A stretch of 64,000 nucleotides of DNA from Phylloscopus collybita (GCA_027886175.1 JAJNNQ010000077.1:248001-312000), one strand, 5' to 3'; shown: positions 20,600 through 32,070, counted from the stretch's first letter. Notes: generated from the letters alone by a model not told the origin. Translations and numbers: made by a program.

Positions 20600-21440
20600 A
20601 ACTCAGGGGTGTCCCAGCCAAGTTTTCTGCTGAGATGCCCCTTTGGTTCCCTTCTCTGCAGCTGCAGCGACAATGTCTGTGTGCAGAGCTGGGGGCAGAT
20701 CAGTGCTGGCACAGCAGCTGTGGCCAGCAGCAGCAGCAGCACTTGGTGCTGCCAGTGCTGCTGCCGTGGCCCTGCCCCGCTGCCCTCCTGGCCCTGCTGT
20801 TGCTGTAGGGCCTGAGTGCTCTCGGGGCCGGGCACAGGGCTGGGGGTGGCAGTGCCGGGGCTGCAGCAGGGACAGGCCATGGGCACTGCTGGCACAGCAG
20901 CAGTGCTGAGGCCTCAGGCCAGGGCCTGGGGGCTGCAGGCTCCTTGCCCAGGCTCTCTCCAGAACACATTGCCCAGGCCAAGGCTGAGCAGAGAAAAGCC
21001 CCGGCAGCAGCCCCAGGCTGGCCGTGGGCAGGCTGGGGGCAAACAGCACGGCTGGGGCTCTGCAAGGGCCCTGGGCAAGCACACGGCAAGGAGCAGCAGA
21101 GCAGGGCCTGATCCATCCCCACTGCGCTGGACACCCCAGGCCAGCGGCCCACAGCCTCCTCATGCACCTGCCAACAACATCCCCCCTCTGCAGCCCTGGC
21201 CTCTCCCCCAGCTCACACAGCTGCCACAGCCTTGCAGGCACAGCCACGGCAGCACTGCCTCAGGAGCCCCTGTTTGCCCTGCCCAGAGCAGGCCTGAGCA
21301 CCCCCATGGGGTTGGTGTGGGGAGATGAAGCTGAGGGAGCACAAATGCCAGCAGGGCCTGGGGCCAGGAAGGGCTGGGCCACAGCAGGGAAACCCCTCAG
21401 GTTTGTGGTGGCCTCTGAAGTCAGAGCCAGAAAGTTTGTT
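20600..21440 (+). repeat. GC-rich 3' module shared by all three OR units, copy A
   Basis: About 840 bases beginning around GGTGTCCCAGCCAAG. Against 60940-61780 I count only five mismatches by eye in the ~800 bases from 20641. The plus strand has a 170-residue frame (20816-21328) and the minus strand a 214-residue frame (20603-21247), both conserved in all three units. Since two overlapping antisense frames survive equally and neither has a domain, I treat the module as non-coding. It contains a CAG/CTG tract (about 20725-20742). Confidence 0.75.
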
Positions 21441-21984
21441 CCCAGCAGCTGGGAGTTTGCTGTGCCACTGCAGACGTTGTTGCTCAGAGCCAGGGCTGCC
21501 TGGCAGCCACCCCCAGACTGCCCTGAGCATTTCCTTTGTTTCACCTTGACTTTCTCGACTTTTCCCTGGTACAAATTCCTTCCTATTGCCCACCCCTGTT
21601 CCCTCCCCTGCAAACAGCCCATCCCTGGTTGCCCTTTCCTCTCTGGCCCCACTGCCCAGTTCACTTCCTCACTTGGCAGCATGGAAATGTCCCTTGGAGA
21701 GCAGGGTCATCCTCCAAGTGCTTCAGGAATTTTCTGCAGGCTCCTGCAGTGCCTGGTGCTGCTTCCTTGCCAGAGGCACCCCAGGCCAGGGGGGCCCATC
21801 TGGGCTGCTGTGTCTGCCTGTGGGGCTCCCTGTTGTGGGCAATGAGGAGGAGCTGCAGAGGCTCTGCAGGACTGACAGGATGGGCTTTGGGGCTATGAGG
21901 AGAAGCTGCTGAGGCACCTGGCCTGCTGCACCTTCTGAAGAGGAGGCCCAGGGCTCATCCTGCAACTGCTGCAAGGGTGGTTTC

Positions 21985-22578
21985 AGAGAAACACAGAGTT
22001 AGCAAGGTTGGAATGGACTTTGTACATCATCAAGTCCAACCTGTGCCCTGAGACTGCCTTGTCTCCCCTGAACCTCCTCTTCTCAAGGATAAACAACCCC
22101 AGCTCCCTCAGCCACTCCTCACAGGACTTGTGTTCCAGACACCTCAGCAGCCTTCTTGCCCTTCTCTGGACAGGCTCCAACCCCTCCATGTTCTTCCTCA
22201 GTTGGGGGTCCCAGAACTGGACACAGCACTTGAGGTGCTGCTCAACCAGTGCTGAGCCCAGGGGAAGAATCCCTGCCCTGCTCCTGCTGGCCACACCATT
22301 CCTGATCCAGGCCAGGAGCCATTGGCCTTCTTGGCCCCCTGGGCACAATGCTGCCTCATGTCCAGCCTGCTGTCCATCAGTCCCTGCAGGTCCCTTTCTG
22401 CCTGGCTGCTGTCCAGCCACTCTGTCCCCAGCTTGTAGCACTGCAGGGGTTGTTGTGGCCAAAGTGCAGGACCCGGCCCTTGGTCTTGTTCAACCTGACA
22501 TTGCTGGATTTGGGCCCTGGATCCAGCCTGTCCAGGGCCCTGTGCAGAGCCCTCCTGCCCTCCAGCAGATCCACACTC
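21985..22578 (-). mobile_element. CR1 LINE 3' fragment, left arm
   Basis: On the minus strand the translation (22462-21983) contains [20 protein letters not shown] and [18 protein letters not shown], the C-terminal part of the CR1 reverse transcriptase ORF. It then runs into the CR1 3' end (AACCTTGCTAACTCTG). The 5' truncation is typical for CR1. It is the mirror of 43957-44560. Confidence 0.85.
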
Positions 22579-22759
22579 CCACCTGCAGGAGAGATGGCCA
22601 AGGGCTGGGCAGGGCTGGCAGGGCCACAGGCACCCAGGCCTTTGTCCCCTGGGCTCTGCCAGCGCCTCTGCAGGCCCCACAGAAGGAACTTTCCTTGCAG
22701 GAAAGCCTGCACTTGGCTTCTGCCTGGCCCCTCCCTCAGCAGCCTGGCAGGCCTTGCAG

Positions 22760-23470
22760 CTTTAGGACATTTGTCCTTGCTGCCCCTGCCATCCCCCTGC
22801 CCCACCAACAGCCCCCAGCCAGCCGCGAGGGACAGGCCCTGCTGTGCCAGGCCTGGGCTCAGGCCTTGGCCTTTCTGCTCCCTCCAGCCAGCCCAGGCCT
22901 TGCTCAGCATTGCAGTCCCTGCTCACAGCCTTGGGCTCCCTGCAATCCTGGCCTCAAGGAGCTGCTCTCACCAGTGCCTGGGCAGCCTTTGGCACTCCCT
23001 GCCCTCACTGGGGCCCAGGGATTCTCCAAGGGATTTGGAGTTTTGCTTCTGACTCCTTGAGCAGCTCCTTCAATCTTCTCTCAGTGCCTGGGGGTTCTGG
23101 ACTCAGCCCCAAATCTAGCGTGAGGCTGACGAAAATACAGAATACTTGAGCTCTTTGCCTTCCTTCAAATGTCTTTGTGTCTCCAGGGCGTTTGCAGCTG
23201 ACTGGAGTCAGTTTGGTGTTGTGTTAAGGAGGGAGACTTCAAAGTGAATCTCATTACTTTTTTTTTTTTTTTTTAAACATGAATATTTTTTGAATTTTCA
23301 GTTCATTGAAGAGGTGACTGAAGGATTCTCCAAGCCATCTTGATGCTGAATGTTTCTTTAGAAGGTCTGGGCATGGAGAAGGATGAGCCCCTTGCAGGCT
23401 GACCCTATTTGGACAACCTGCTCCTCACCCCAACCTCACCATGTCTGACATTGCCCACCTGGCACTGACA
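22760..23470 (+). repeat. Second copy of the 10.86-12.24 kb segment, without the LTR
   Basis: It starts with CTTTAGGACATTTGTCC and ends past CACCATGTCTGACATTGCCC. It is near identical over the first 400 bases and more diverged later. It carries a poly-T run (23258-23275) at the site where the other copy holds the LTR. Frames in it (up to 101 residues) are not called. Confidence 0.8.
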
Positions 23471-23905
23471 TCCCTGGGCCCTGCAGCACAACCTTGTCCC
23501 CTGAGCTCTGCAGCTGCCTGTCCCACCCCATTGCACCATGTCCCACCTGCTCTCCTCAGGCCTCTGCCTGCACGCAGGCCCAGGAGAAGTTTTCCTGTTG
23601 CTGAGGAAAGAATGGAAAAGCCTGAGCAGGTTTCCTGAACAACAAAGCCCACTCAGGAACCACATGCTCAGGACAGGCTGCCTGGAATGATGTCACCTTT
23701 CGACAAGGGACAGTGTCAACAGAAATGTGCTCTGCAAGCAGAATTCTCTGTGTCTCTCAGCAGAGTTGTCTGTCCCCGTCCTGGATCTCTGTTGCAGATG
23801 GAAGCTGCTGGTGCCATCCTCAGCTTGAACCCTTCTTTGGAATGCAGACAGAGGTTCCCAGGTGTGTAAAGGAAGCGTTGCTCAATGTTGGTGCAAAGCT
23901 TTTGT
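23471..23905. other. Unassigned stretch between the segment and the minisatellite
   Basis: GC-moderate sequence without a recognised gene, RNA or repeat. Short frames of 60-86 residues overlap on both strands. Confidence 0.3.
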
Positions 23906-23909
23906 GTTC

Positions 23910-26140
23910 CTCCTGGAACCAAGGAGACTCCTGAGACTCTGCAAGGCCTTGTTTCACCAAGGGTCCATTGTGACACAGCGGGGTCTCATGGAATCAAGGA
24001 GACAATTGTGACAGTAGGGAACCTCCTAGAAACAAGTCTCTGTTGTGGCAGTCATGGAATCAAAGAGACATTTGTGACACAGCCAGGCCGTGTGGAACCA
24101 ATGGTCCATTGTTACACTGCAGATTCAGGAAGAACATGGTGACACCACAGAACCTGATGGAACCAAGGGTCCTTTGTGGCACAGCAGGGCCTCTTTGGAA
24201 CCCAGGGGAACATTGTGACAAGGCAGGGCCTACTGGAACCATGGAGACCATTGTGACACTAAGGAAACTCATGGATCCACGGTGACCATTGGGATGCTAT
24301 GGAACCTCACAGAACCAAGGGTCCATTGTGACCTTGTGTTGCCTCCTGGAATCAAACATTGTGAAACTTGGAGGCCTAATGGAACAAGGGTTTCTATTGT
24401 GACACTGCAGAACCTCATGGAATCAAGGGCCCATTGTGACACTGCGGAACCAAGGAAACTGTTGTTGACAGTATGAAAACTCATGGAATGAAAAGTCTAG
24501 TGTGACATGATGGAACCTCATGGACCCAAGGGTCAAATGTGACTCTGTAGGGCCTCATGGAATAGAGGGTCCATTGTGACACAGCAGGGCTTTGTGGAAC
24601 CAAGGGTGCATTGAGGCACAGCAGGGCCTTGCTGGAACCAAAGAAACCCCTACTAAAGGCAGGGTAACACCTAGAACCAAGGAGTCCATTGGTACAGCAT
24701 AAAACCTATGGAACCAAGGGGCCATTGGGACAAAGCATGGAACTCAGGGGCCTCATGGAACTAAGGGGACATTCTGACCCATTGGGACTGCATGGAAGGA
24801 ATTGTCCATGTGACAATGCAGATCCAAGGAGACCATGGAGACACTATGGAACCTCATGGATCCAAGGGGCCACTGTGACACCGAAGAACTTCATGGAACC
24901 CAGGGTCCTTTGTGACATAGCAAGGCCTCATTGGAACAAAGGAACCATTGTTGACAGTACAGAAACTCATGGAACCAAGGGGCTGTGGTGACACAGCAGG
25001 GACACATGGAACCAAGGAGACCAGTGACATTTAGGAACCTCATAGAACCAAGGGTTCATTAGGACACTGCAGAAACAAGGAGACCATTGTTGGCACTATG
25101 GAAGCTCATGGAACCGAGTGGCCACTGTTACACTCTGAAGTGTCGATGAACCAAAGAGACCATTGTCCAACTACAGAACCTCATGGCACTAAGGCTTCAC
25201 TGTGACACAGCAGGGTTCCATGAAACCAATTGTCCATTGTGACAATGCAGATCCATGGAGACCATGGTGACACGAGGGAAGATCATGGAACCAAAGAGAC
25301 CATTGTGACATCATGGAATCTCATGGAACCAACAGTCCATTGTTACAGTTCAGAACCAATGACACCATTTTGACACTAAGAACCTCATAGAATCAAGGGT
25401 CACTTGTTAAACAGTTGGGCTTCATGGAACCAAGAAGCCATTGTGACACAGCAGGGCCACATGGAACCAATGGTCCATAGTGATACTGTGGATCCAAGGA
25501 GGCCACGCCGAAACTGTGGAACTTCATGGAACCAAGGGTCCATTGTGACACAACTAGGCCACAAGGAACCAATGGTCCATTGTGACAATGCAGATCCAAG
25601 GAGATCATGGTGACACTACAGAACCTCATGGATCCAAAGAGCCATTGTGACACTGTGGGGCCTCCTTGGAACAAAGGCCATTGTTGATCGTATGGAAGAT
25701 GCTCATGGAAACTATGGGACATTGTGGCACTGCAGAGCCTCATGGAACAAAGGAGACCACTGCAACACGGAGGAATTTTATCGAACATTTAGCAGTTGGA
25801 CACAACAGAACCAAGGAGACCCTTGTTGGCAGTAGAAAACCTCATGGAACTGAGGGGCCATTGTTATACAGCAAGGCCTGGTAGAACCAAAGAGCCAGTG
25901 TGACAGTGTGACACTGTGGGGCCCCATGGAATCAAATATTCCTTGTGACACAGTGGGGCTGCTTGTCACAAATTGTCCATTGTGATATTGCAGATGCAAG
26001 AGACTGTGGTGACACTATGGCAGTTCATGGAACCAAGGGGCTGTTGTGGCACACCAAGGCCTTGTGGAACCAAGGAGCACTGTGGCAGTGCAGAACCAAG
26101 GAGGCCATTTTGACAGGATGGACCCTAATTGAATCAAGGG
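23910..26140 (-). repeat. ~37-base minisatellite, block 6 (reverse)
   Basis: The largest block, 2.2 kb and about sixty degenerate units of GGAACCAAGG...CCATTGTGACAC. All 60-131 residue frames follow the repeat. Confidence 0.9.
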
Positions 26141-26800
26141 TTTAGAAGAATCCAAAGGGTTAAGAGTTTAGCTAAAGGGATAGGAGCAAGAAGCAATGCA
26201 TATTAATGAAGGGTTTGGAGTAGAAGCAATGTAGGATAGTTGATCATTTCCAGATGAAGCTAGTTTGAGAAAACAATATATCATTTGCCTGACTTTGCTG
26301 TGTTTGTAGAAGTTATGAGGGGAGGACGGAGTATTGTAAAGATGAAGAAACTGTATGTACACCTGGGCCCCAAAAGCAGTCAGGACCAGCTAGGAGAGCT
26401 TGAACTATGCCCAAGGGGTCAGAGAGCCTGCCAACAAGACCAAGGTGAAAAGTTTACCATGAGGAAGATGATCCTGACTTCATCCGAAGGCACCACTGAC
26501 CCTTTTCAAAACCAACCGACACAATTTGAGTGAAGACTGCGCAAGCGTGAAAGGACTTTGAGCTCATTTTATGATGAAGGGGAGAGAACGAGGGGTTAAG
26601 TAATAAGTATGTATAGGTGTGTTGAATGATTCCATGAATATGTAAGATATTGTAGATAAATAGAGAGCCGGAGCTCTGTGATATTTGCATACGGCTTTGG
26701 GAGGTTACTCCCCATGTTGCCTGGTACTGAATTAAACATACCACTTTTCTAACTTTAATGAGTTGGAGAGTCTTTGTCCGTGCTTGATTTATTTGATAAC
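26141..26800 (+). mobile_element. LTR-like insertion within the minisatellite
   Basis: The minisatellite is cut at about 26141 and resumes at about 26803 (GGAACCAAGGATCC). The insert ends with a poly(A) signal in context (TGAATTAAACATACC, about 26728) followed by ~70 bases, as in the R-U5 part of an LTR in plus orientation. Exact ends and target duplication are not resolved. Confidence 0.5.
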
Positions 26801-26802
26801 GG

Positions 26803-26900
26803 AACCAAGGATCCATTTTTATACACCAGGGCCTCATGGAACCAACGGGCCATTGTGACAGCATGGGGCATAATGGAGTCAAGGACACCATTGATACAGA
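26803..26900 (-). repeat. ~37-base minisatellite, remainder after the insertion
   Basis: Two to three units in reverse orientation, the distal part of the preceding block. Confidence 0.75.
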
Positions 26901-26959
26901 AATCCACTGAACAGAATGTTTTGAACACAATTTTGAGTATTTGAGAGCAAGTATTCTTT

Positions 26960-27310
26960 ATGGCCATTTAGGTTTTGCAGTCACCATAAACAGGATGAGT
27001 TGGGTCACAGACTCCCTACAATTTGGCAGTATCCACAAAGGAATTGAAAGTGCATTTCATGCCATTGGAGAGATAATAGAAATGCTCCACAGTTGTAGTC
27101 AAGGGCTGGTCACTAAGGGATGTCACCAGGCAGTGGCTGCCAAGAGGACTCTGTTCCATGGATAGGACATTTGACCCTCATTGTTCAGCCAAATTCCCAC
27201 CCAGCCCATGTTCCATTTCTTCAGCCCAGCTCTCTCCAGTCTGGCTCTGAGGAGACCACAGCAGACCGTGTCACAGGCCTGGCTAAAGTCTGGGAACAAA
27301 ACATCCCCTT
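26960..27310 (-). mobile_element. CR1 LINE reverse transcriptase fragment
   Basis: Read on the minus strand, 27310-27120 gives FPDFSQACDTV...WVGIWLNN, which is the CR1 RT block normally read as FLDFSKAFDTV...WV.NWL. Further on, 27080-26960 gives a decayed GIECTLSKFADDTKLGG-like block. The catalytic YADD-type motif has decayed. It is a 5'- and 3'-truncated relic. Confidence 0.7.
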
Positions 27311-28795
27311 CTTTTCCCTCCCACCTGGGTTCTGCAATCCCTGCCTTGTCCTGCCAGTGCCTGGAATGGCTGCAGGAGGATTTGCCACATCCCCTTCCCT
27401 GCTGAGCCTGACCAGGCTGGGACTCTCCCAGATCCCCTCCCTGCCCTGTTTGCAGACTGGCTCCATGTCTGCCTTTCCCAGGTTCCCAGGACCCTCTGGG
27501 ATGGCTCTGCCCTTTCCAAAGGGGTTTGAGAGAGCTCTCCCAGTGACACTGCCCAGCCTTCTCAACAGCCCTGACACCAAAGGCCTTTTCCACATCCCTC
27601 AGTTCCAGGTCAGAGCCCAGAACACAGCACAGCCCTGTCCAGGTCCTGGGGGTGGTTCAGAAGGGAGGCAGCTCTGATTTCTCCCCACACACCCCCGCCC
27701 CAATGGTCTCTCTGGGCACTCCTTGGCTGTGCTGAGCAGTTTCCCTGGAGCCTCCCTGCCCTGGATGTTTCTCTCTGCAGTCCCATGCACAGCCCAGTAA
27801 AGAATTCAGGTGGTTTCCCAGAGGATTTCACTCTCAGAGTGAAGTGGCCTCAAGGCCCTGTTTGTGCCTCTGGAATTGTGCCAGCCCCGAGTGCTGCTGA
27901 TGGTGTTTGTGCTCACTCTGCTTCATCTCCCCACACACACACACACACATGATGCACTGCTGAAATCTCCTCAGTACAGAGCAAACAGGCACTGCTGGCC
28001 TGGTCCCTTGGTGTCCCTCCATGCAGAGACAAACAACCTCCTCCAGGTGTGGGGAGAGGCCTGTGCTGGCCATGGTGGTTGCAGGGGCTGGTGTGGGACA
28101 ATTGCCCTGGGGCACCTTCCCAGGCTGTCCCCAGAACACAGACACAGCCCAGGCCCTGCTCTGCTGCTCCCTCAGGTCCATGCCAGGAGCTCTGGCTGTG
28201 CCAGGACACTGCTGGGTGCCCCCCTGCACACTGTCCCTCTGCCCCTGGGCACTGGGCTTTGCTTTGCCAGGGCATTCCTGGAGCACCTTGCTGAGAGCAG
28301 CTGTGCAGGGAGAGCAAAGCCTTCCTGGTCTGCACTCAGGAGATGATGATGCCCTTTGCTGCTGGAGCTGCTGTGCTGGAGCCCAGCTGTGTCCCAGCAG
28401 TGCCCATGGCCTGGCCCTGCCTGTGCTCACAGCACGCACACGCAGCAGGACAGTGACCAAGCTGCCACAGCCCTGCGGCCTGACAGCCACAGAAGGGCTG
28501 GGAAGGAGAGGCTGCAGTTGGGAAGAGCAGCTGTGGGAAGAGCCAGGGCCATTGTCCCTGGCTGTGCTGCTGTGCTGGGAGTCTCTGCCCTGCACCTCTG
28601 CTCACAGGCACTGCCCCTGCAGAGACAGAGAGGGGCTGAGGGAACATCTTGGGCACCCAGGGCAGAGCAGGACACTTTATTTGACAGAAATGCAGAGTGA
28701 TCAGGGCTCCTGACTGTCTGTGCTTAACACAGGCATGGTAAATACTGATGCAACAATACTGTGATTAATGGCATCCCTTTACGGAATATATTATA
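27311..28795. other. GC-rich stretch without a recognised gene; contains a short (CA)n
   Basis: Many overlapping frames exist on both strands (up to 253 residues), with Ala/Gly/Pro/Ser/Cys-rich compositions and no domain. A (CA)9 microsatellite is at about 27932-27949. I see no exon structure I can support. Confidence 0.4.
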
Positions 28796-28797
28796 AT

Positions 28798-29011
28798 AAA
28801 AAAGAAAAAGAAAAAGAAAAAGAAAAAGAAAAAGAAAAAGAAAAAGAAAAAGAAAAAGAAAAAGAAAAAGAAAAAGAAAAAGAAAAAGAAAAAGAAAAAG
28901 AAAAAGAAAAAGAAAAAGAAAAAGAAAAAGAAAAAGAAAAAGAAAAAGAAAAAGAAAAAGAAAAAGAAAAAGAAAAAGAAAAAGAAAAAGAAAAAAGAAA
29001 AAGAAAAAGAA
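28798..29011 (+). repeat. (AAAAAG)n microsatellite, ~35 units
   Basis: An almost perfect hexanucleotide array of about 214 bases, with one one-base expansion near 28995. Because six bases are two codons, it keeps frames open on both strands (Lys/Glu-rich on plus, Phe/Leu/Ser-rich on minus). These are artefacts. Confidence 0.97.
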
Positions 29012-29132
29012 GCAAGGCAAGGAAAAGGAAAAAATAAAAAATCAATACAGCAAATAGAAAAACAAACAAGACATTACACAAAGCAATCTGGGCCTGGAAT
29101 GAGTTCCATTCTGAATGCTGTGCACAAACAAA

Positions 29133-29282
29133 GATGCACCTGATTGTTTCTGAAAAGCACAGAGTGGTCATATTCCTCAGGGCGTCCTCCAGCTCCTGGT
29201 TCCTCAGGCTGTGGATGAGGGGGTTCAGTGTTGGAGGCAGCAGCCAGCACAGAAGTGACAGTGCCAGAGCCAGGGATGGGCA
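29133..29282 (-). pseudogene. Olfactory receptor pseudogene, C-terminal fragment
   Basis: The minus-strand translation reads PSLALALSLLCWLLPPTLNP, then LIHSLRNQELEDALRNM. This corresponds to TM7 and the cytoplasmic tail of an OR (compare PPALNPLIYSLRNQE in the intact copies). The similarity stops abruptly at about 29283. Upstream there is neither the KAFSTC motif of TM6 nor any earlier TM, so about 50 codons of a ~310-codon gene remain. It has no 5' part and cannot make a receptor. The TM7 Tyr is replaced by His. It lies next to the hexanucleotide array. Confidence 0.8.
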
Positions 29283-29289
29283 CCAGGCT

Positions 29290-30100
29290 GGCACAGGTGA
29301 CCTTGAGGCTCTGCAGGGCTCAGGCCCAGGGGCTGTGCCAGAGTCAGGGCTGAGCTGACACTCTGTGGGCTGGGGCAGAGCCCAGGCAGAAATGAGCCCT
29401 GAGCCAGCAGCTCTGCAGTGGTGGCCACCAGGCCGGGTGGCCAAGGGAGGCTCCTGGCCATGGCCTGGAAGCAGCTGCTGCTGCCCAGGGGCCTTTGGTG
29501 CCTCAGGCTCTCCCTGGCACAGCTCCCAGCACGGCACTCTGCACTTGTGCCCGAGCCCTTCCCTCTGCTGGGGCTGGCCTGGGGCTTTTCCTGCAGCAGG
29601 ACCTGCCCTGGTCCTGGCACAGGAAAGGCAGTTCCTGCTGGAGCAGGAGGCTCTGCCTGCAATGGGCTCAAACAACTCCAACAAGGCCCTGTTTGCAAAG
29701 CCCCCAGTGGGAAATGAAGGAGGGGATCATGCTGCTTTGGGGGTGAAGAATGCTGAAAGCAGCCTGACTCCTCCATCCCAAAGTTCCACATGCTGAGAGG
29801 GAGCTGAAGCTGTGGCAGAGCTGCTCAAATCCCCAGAGAAAGCAACAACCCAGTGACACCACTGAGAGCTTCTGCAGAGCTGCTGAGCTGGCCCAGCCTG
29901 GGCACATCTGACTAGATGGGCAGCACTTCAGACTAGAACTGCCCAGTCCCAAACTTTAACTGCAGCATCTCCTGACATTTCCCTTCTTGGAGGGGTGTGG
30001 AGATTCCTCCCTGGAGTGGGGACACCCCTCCAGGTCACTTCCTGAGGCTGAGCTCAAGAGATTTGCCAAGGAGCGTTGGTCTGGGAGAGTGACACCCATC
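29290..30100. other. Unassigned GC-rich stretch
   Basis: No gene recognised. The 297-residue minus frame across 28791-29684 is a chance joining of a GC-rich part, the OR remnant and the hexanucleotide array. Confidence 0.35.
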
Positions 30101-30109
30101 TCTGGTTAA

Positions 30110-30510
30110 TAACTGGTTTTGCTTTAATCCAATTGCTTCAAAATTGCTTCCTAGAGCACGATCTTAAAATAGACCTTATAGGTCTCATACTGTGGAGTAA
30201 ATCATTCTGATTAAGACCTTTTTGTCTAATCATGATCATAATCAGTCATATCTCTCTGTACATAAATACTTCTGGTTTTCCATCCTTAATGTTGAGGGAC
30301 AAAGTTGTACAAAGGTTCAATTCCACCTGTATAATCCTTTAGGCATAAATCCTGGACAAAATCTGGGGCTGGGATTGGATCCAGGCACTGCCAGGATCCT
30401 CTCCCAGAAGGAGTTTAGAAAGCCTGGGGGTCCTGGTTTGGGTCTCTTGTGAACCTTGTGCCCCAACAGGAGCTTCTCTAATAAACTTTGCCTGAAGCTG
30501 CCACTGTGCC
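30110..30510 (+). mobile_element. Possible LTR, plus orientation
   Basis: An AT-rich U3-like part is followed by GGGTCTCTTGTG and a poly(A) signal in TCTAATAAACTTTGCCTG (about 30478). This arrangement is usual for LTR R-U5 regions. Ends are not defined. Confidence 0.3.
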
Positions 30511-30524
30511 CATGACAGGAACCG

Positions 30525-30930
30525 CTGTGAGTGTCTGTGACATCCCAGCTCTTTGGCAGCCTGGACACTCCTGGGATGTCCCCATGGAGCCCCTGTGAGT
30601 GTCTGTGACATCCCAGCTCTTTGGCAGCCTGGACACTCCTGGGATGTCCCCATGGAGCCCCTGTGACTGTCGGTGACCTTGCTGTTCTTTAGGAGCAGAG
30701 GGATGTCCCCCCTGGACTCCTGCCACTGCCTGGGACAAATTGGCTCCTTGGCAGGGTACAGACACCTCTGTTGTCACTCTGCAGCCCTGGGACTGTCACC
30801 TCATGACCCTTAGGAAGATTAAGGAGCCCTGGGATGTCACCACAGAGCCCCTGTGACTGAGTGTGACCAAAGAGATCTTCAGGAGCCCAGAGACCCCTCA
30901 GATGCCACCATGGAGCCCCTGTGCCTGCAC
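30525..30930 (+). repeat. ~68-base tandem repeat
   Basis: Units 30525-30592 and 30593-30660 (CTGTGAGTGTCTGTGACATC...ATGTCCCCATGGAGCCC) are identical by eye. Further diverged units with CCTGTGACTG...CATGGAGCCC continue to about 30930. Confidence 0.85.
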
Positions 30931-30979
30931 GTGAGCTCACAGCTCTTGAGCAGCTGGAAACTCCTGGAATCTCTTCAAT

Positions 30980-31180
30980 CTGTTCTGCTGAGGATGGATT
31001 CTCAGCAACTTGGAGGTTCCCTGATGACTTTTAGCTCTCAGGAGGCTTGTTCAGTGTTCAGCTCTTCAGTTCAGGAATTCAGTGCCAAAGGCTCATTACC
31101 ATTCCAAAGCACTCTAACTAGACAAGCCCCTGAAAATAATTTAATTTCCAGTCTTTAATTCTTCTGTGGTTAATCTATGT
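30980..31180 (+). repeat. Dispersed repeat shared with 5980-6190
   Basis: Shared phrases TTCAGTTCAGGAATTCAGTG and AATTCTTCTGTGGTT occur in the same order and spacing. The following 31180-31610 is AT-rich and unassigned. Confidence 0.55.
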
Positions 31181-31859
31181 CACTGTATTTCATGGTGCAT
31201 GCTTCACTTGTTGCTAGCGGCTCTTCTGTCTTTTTAGGGTGGTCTTTTGGATGAAGGCTCACAGGCTTCCTCGCTGTCCTCTGGATAACCTAAAAGGATG
31301 TGCATGCACCCCAAGCCTTGTGATATGTTAGCAAACATCATATTCCAAAAATAAGCCTTAAATAAAAACACAACTTAGATTCCGTACCTGGAACCATCCC
31401 AATTGTCCATTTCAAGGCCCATCTTCCAATTATCCTAAGACATATTCAGTTTTGGGATTTTACTTATCTCAAATTACATCCTGTATCCCATTTTTTCATA
31501 AACATCTGCAAACATCAGTTTTCTGACACTAATCATATATCATTTGTCTTTTTCTAAAATATTGATGCAGTTACAATTTAGTTAGCACAAAATCATTCAT
31601 TTATCACAGGGCTGAGGTGCAGCTGCCCCAGCGGTGCCTCCGAGCTGGCAGGGCCATGGTCACTCAGGGTCAGTGGCCGGGCAGTTCTGTTGACTGGACA
31701 CGGCTCTGGACACTTCCCTTGGAGCGTCTCCAGGCATGGAATGTTGGGGCTGTCACTGCTGTGGTGTCACAGGGAGGGGAACGCTGGGGCTGCCCTGCTC
31801 CTGCCCCAGCCCAGCAGCTCTGCCAGCTCCTGCTGGGGACAGAAAGGCTGAGCCAAAGG

Positions 31860-32070
31860 GTGAGAATTGCAGAATGGGCTGAGCTGGGAGGGACCCACCG
31901 GGATCATGAAGTCCAAGCCCCGGCCCTGCACAGACAGCCCAACAATCCCAGCCTGGGCATCCCTGGGAGTGGTGTCCAAAGGCTCCTGGAGCTGCAGCAG
32001 CCTCGGGGCTGTGCCCATTCCCTGGGGAGCCTGGGCAGTGGCTGAGCCCCCTGTGGGGGAAGAAGCTTTT
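31860..32070 (-). mobile_element. CR1 LINE 3' fragment (minus)
   Basis: GAGGGACCCACCGGGATCAT and GGGGAGCCTGGGCAGTGGCT, then CCCCTGTGGGGGAAGAA, form the reverse of the CR1 3' region (CR1 normally reads ATCATCGAGTCCAA...CCTGTTCCAATGC... in this direction). It is diverged. Confidence 0.6.

Larger units (their letters stand above)
14628..22578 (+). repeat. Left arm of an ~8 kb inverted duplication carrying an OR gene
   Basis: Landmarks run in the same order, reverse complemented, in 43957-51945: the CACCCAAACCCAGCAG sequence, a ~150-base tandem array, a GC-rich block, an AT microsatellite, a (CAG)n block, the OR gene, a GC-rich 3' module and a CR1 fragment. The outer edge is at about 14628 (partner 51945) and the inner edge at about 22578 (partner 43957). 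The arms are 7951 and 7989 bases long. Sequence between landmarks that has no separate entry is GC-rich non-coding DNA. Confidence 0.9.

Noticed and set aside
28768..29037. Lys-Glu repeat protein (+) or Phe/Leu-rich protein (-)
   Set aside because: Both are direct translations of a six-base microsatellite.
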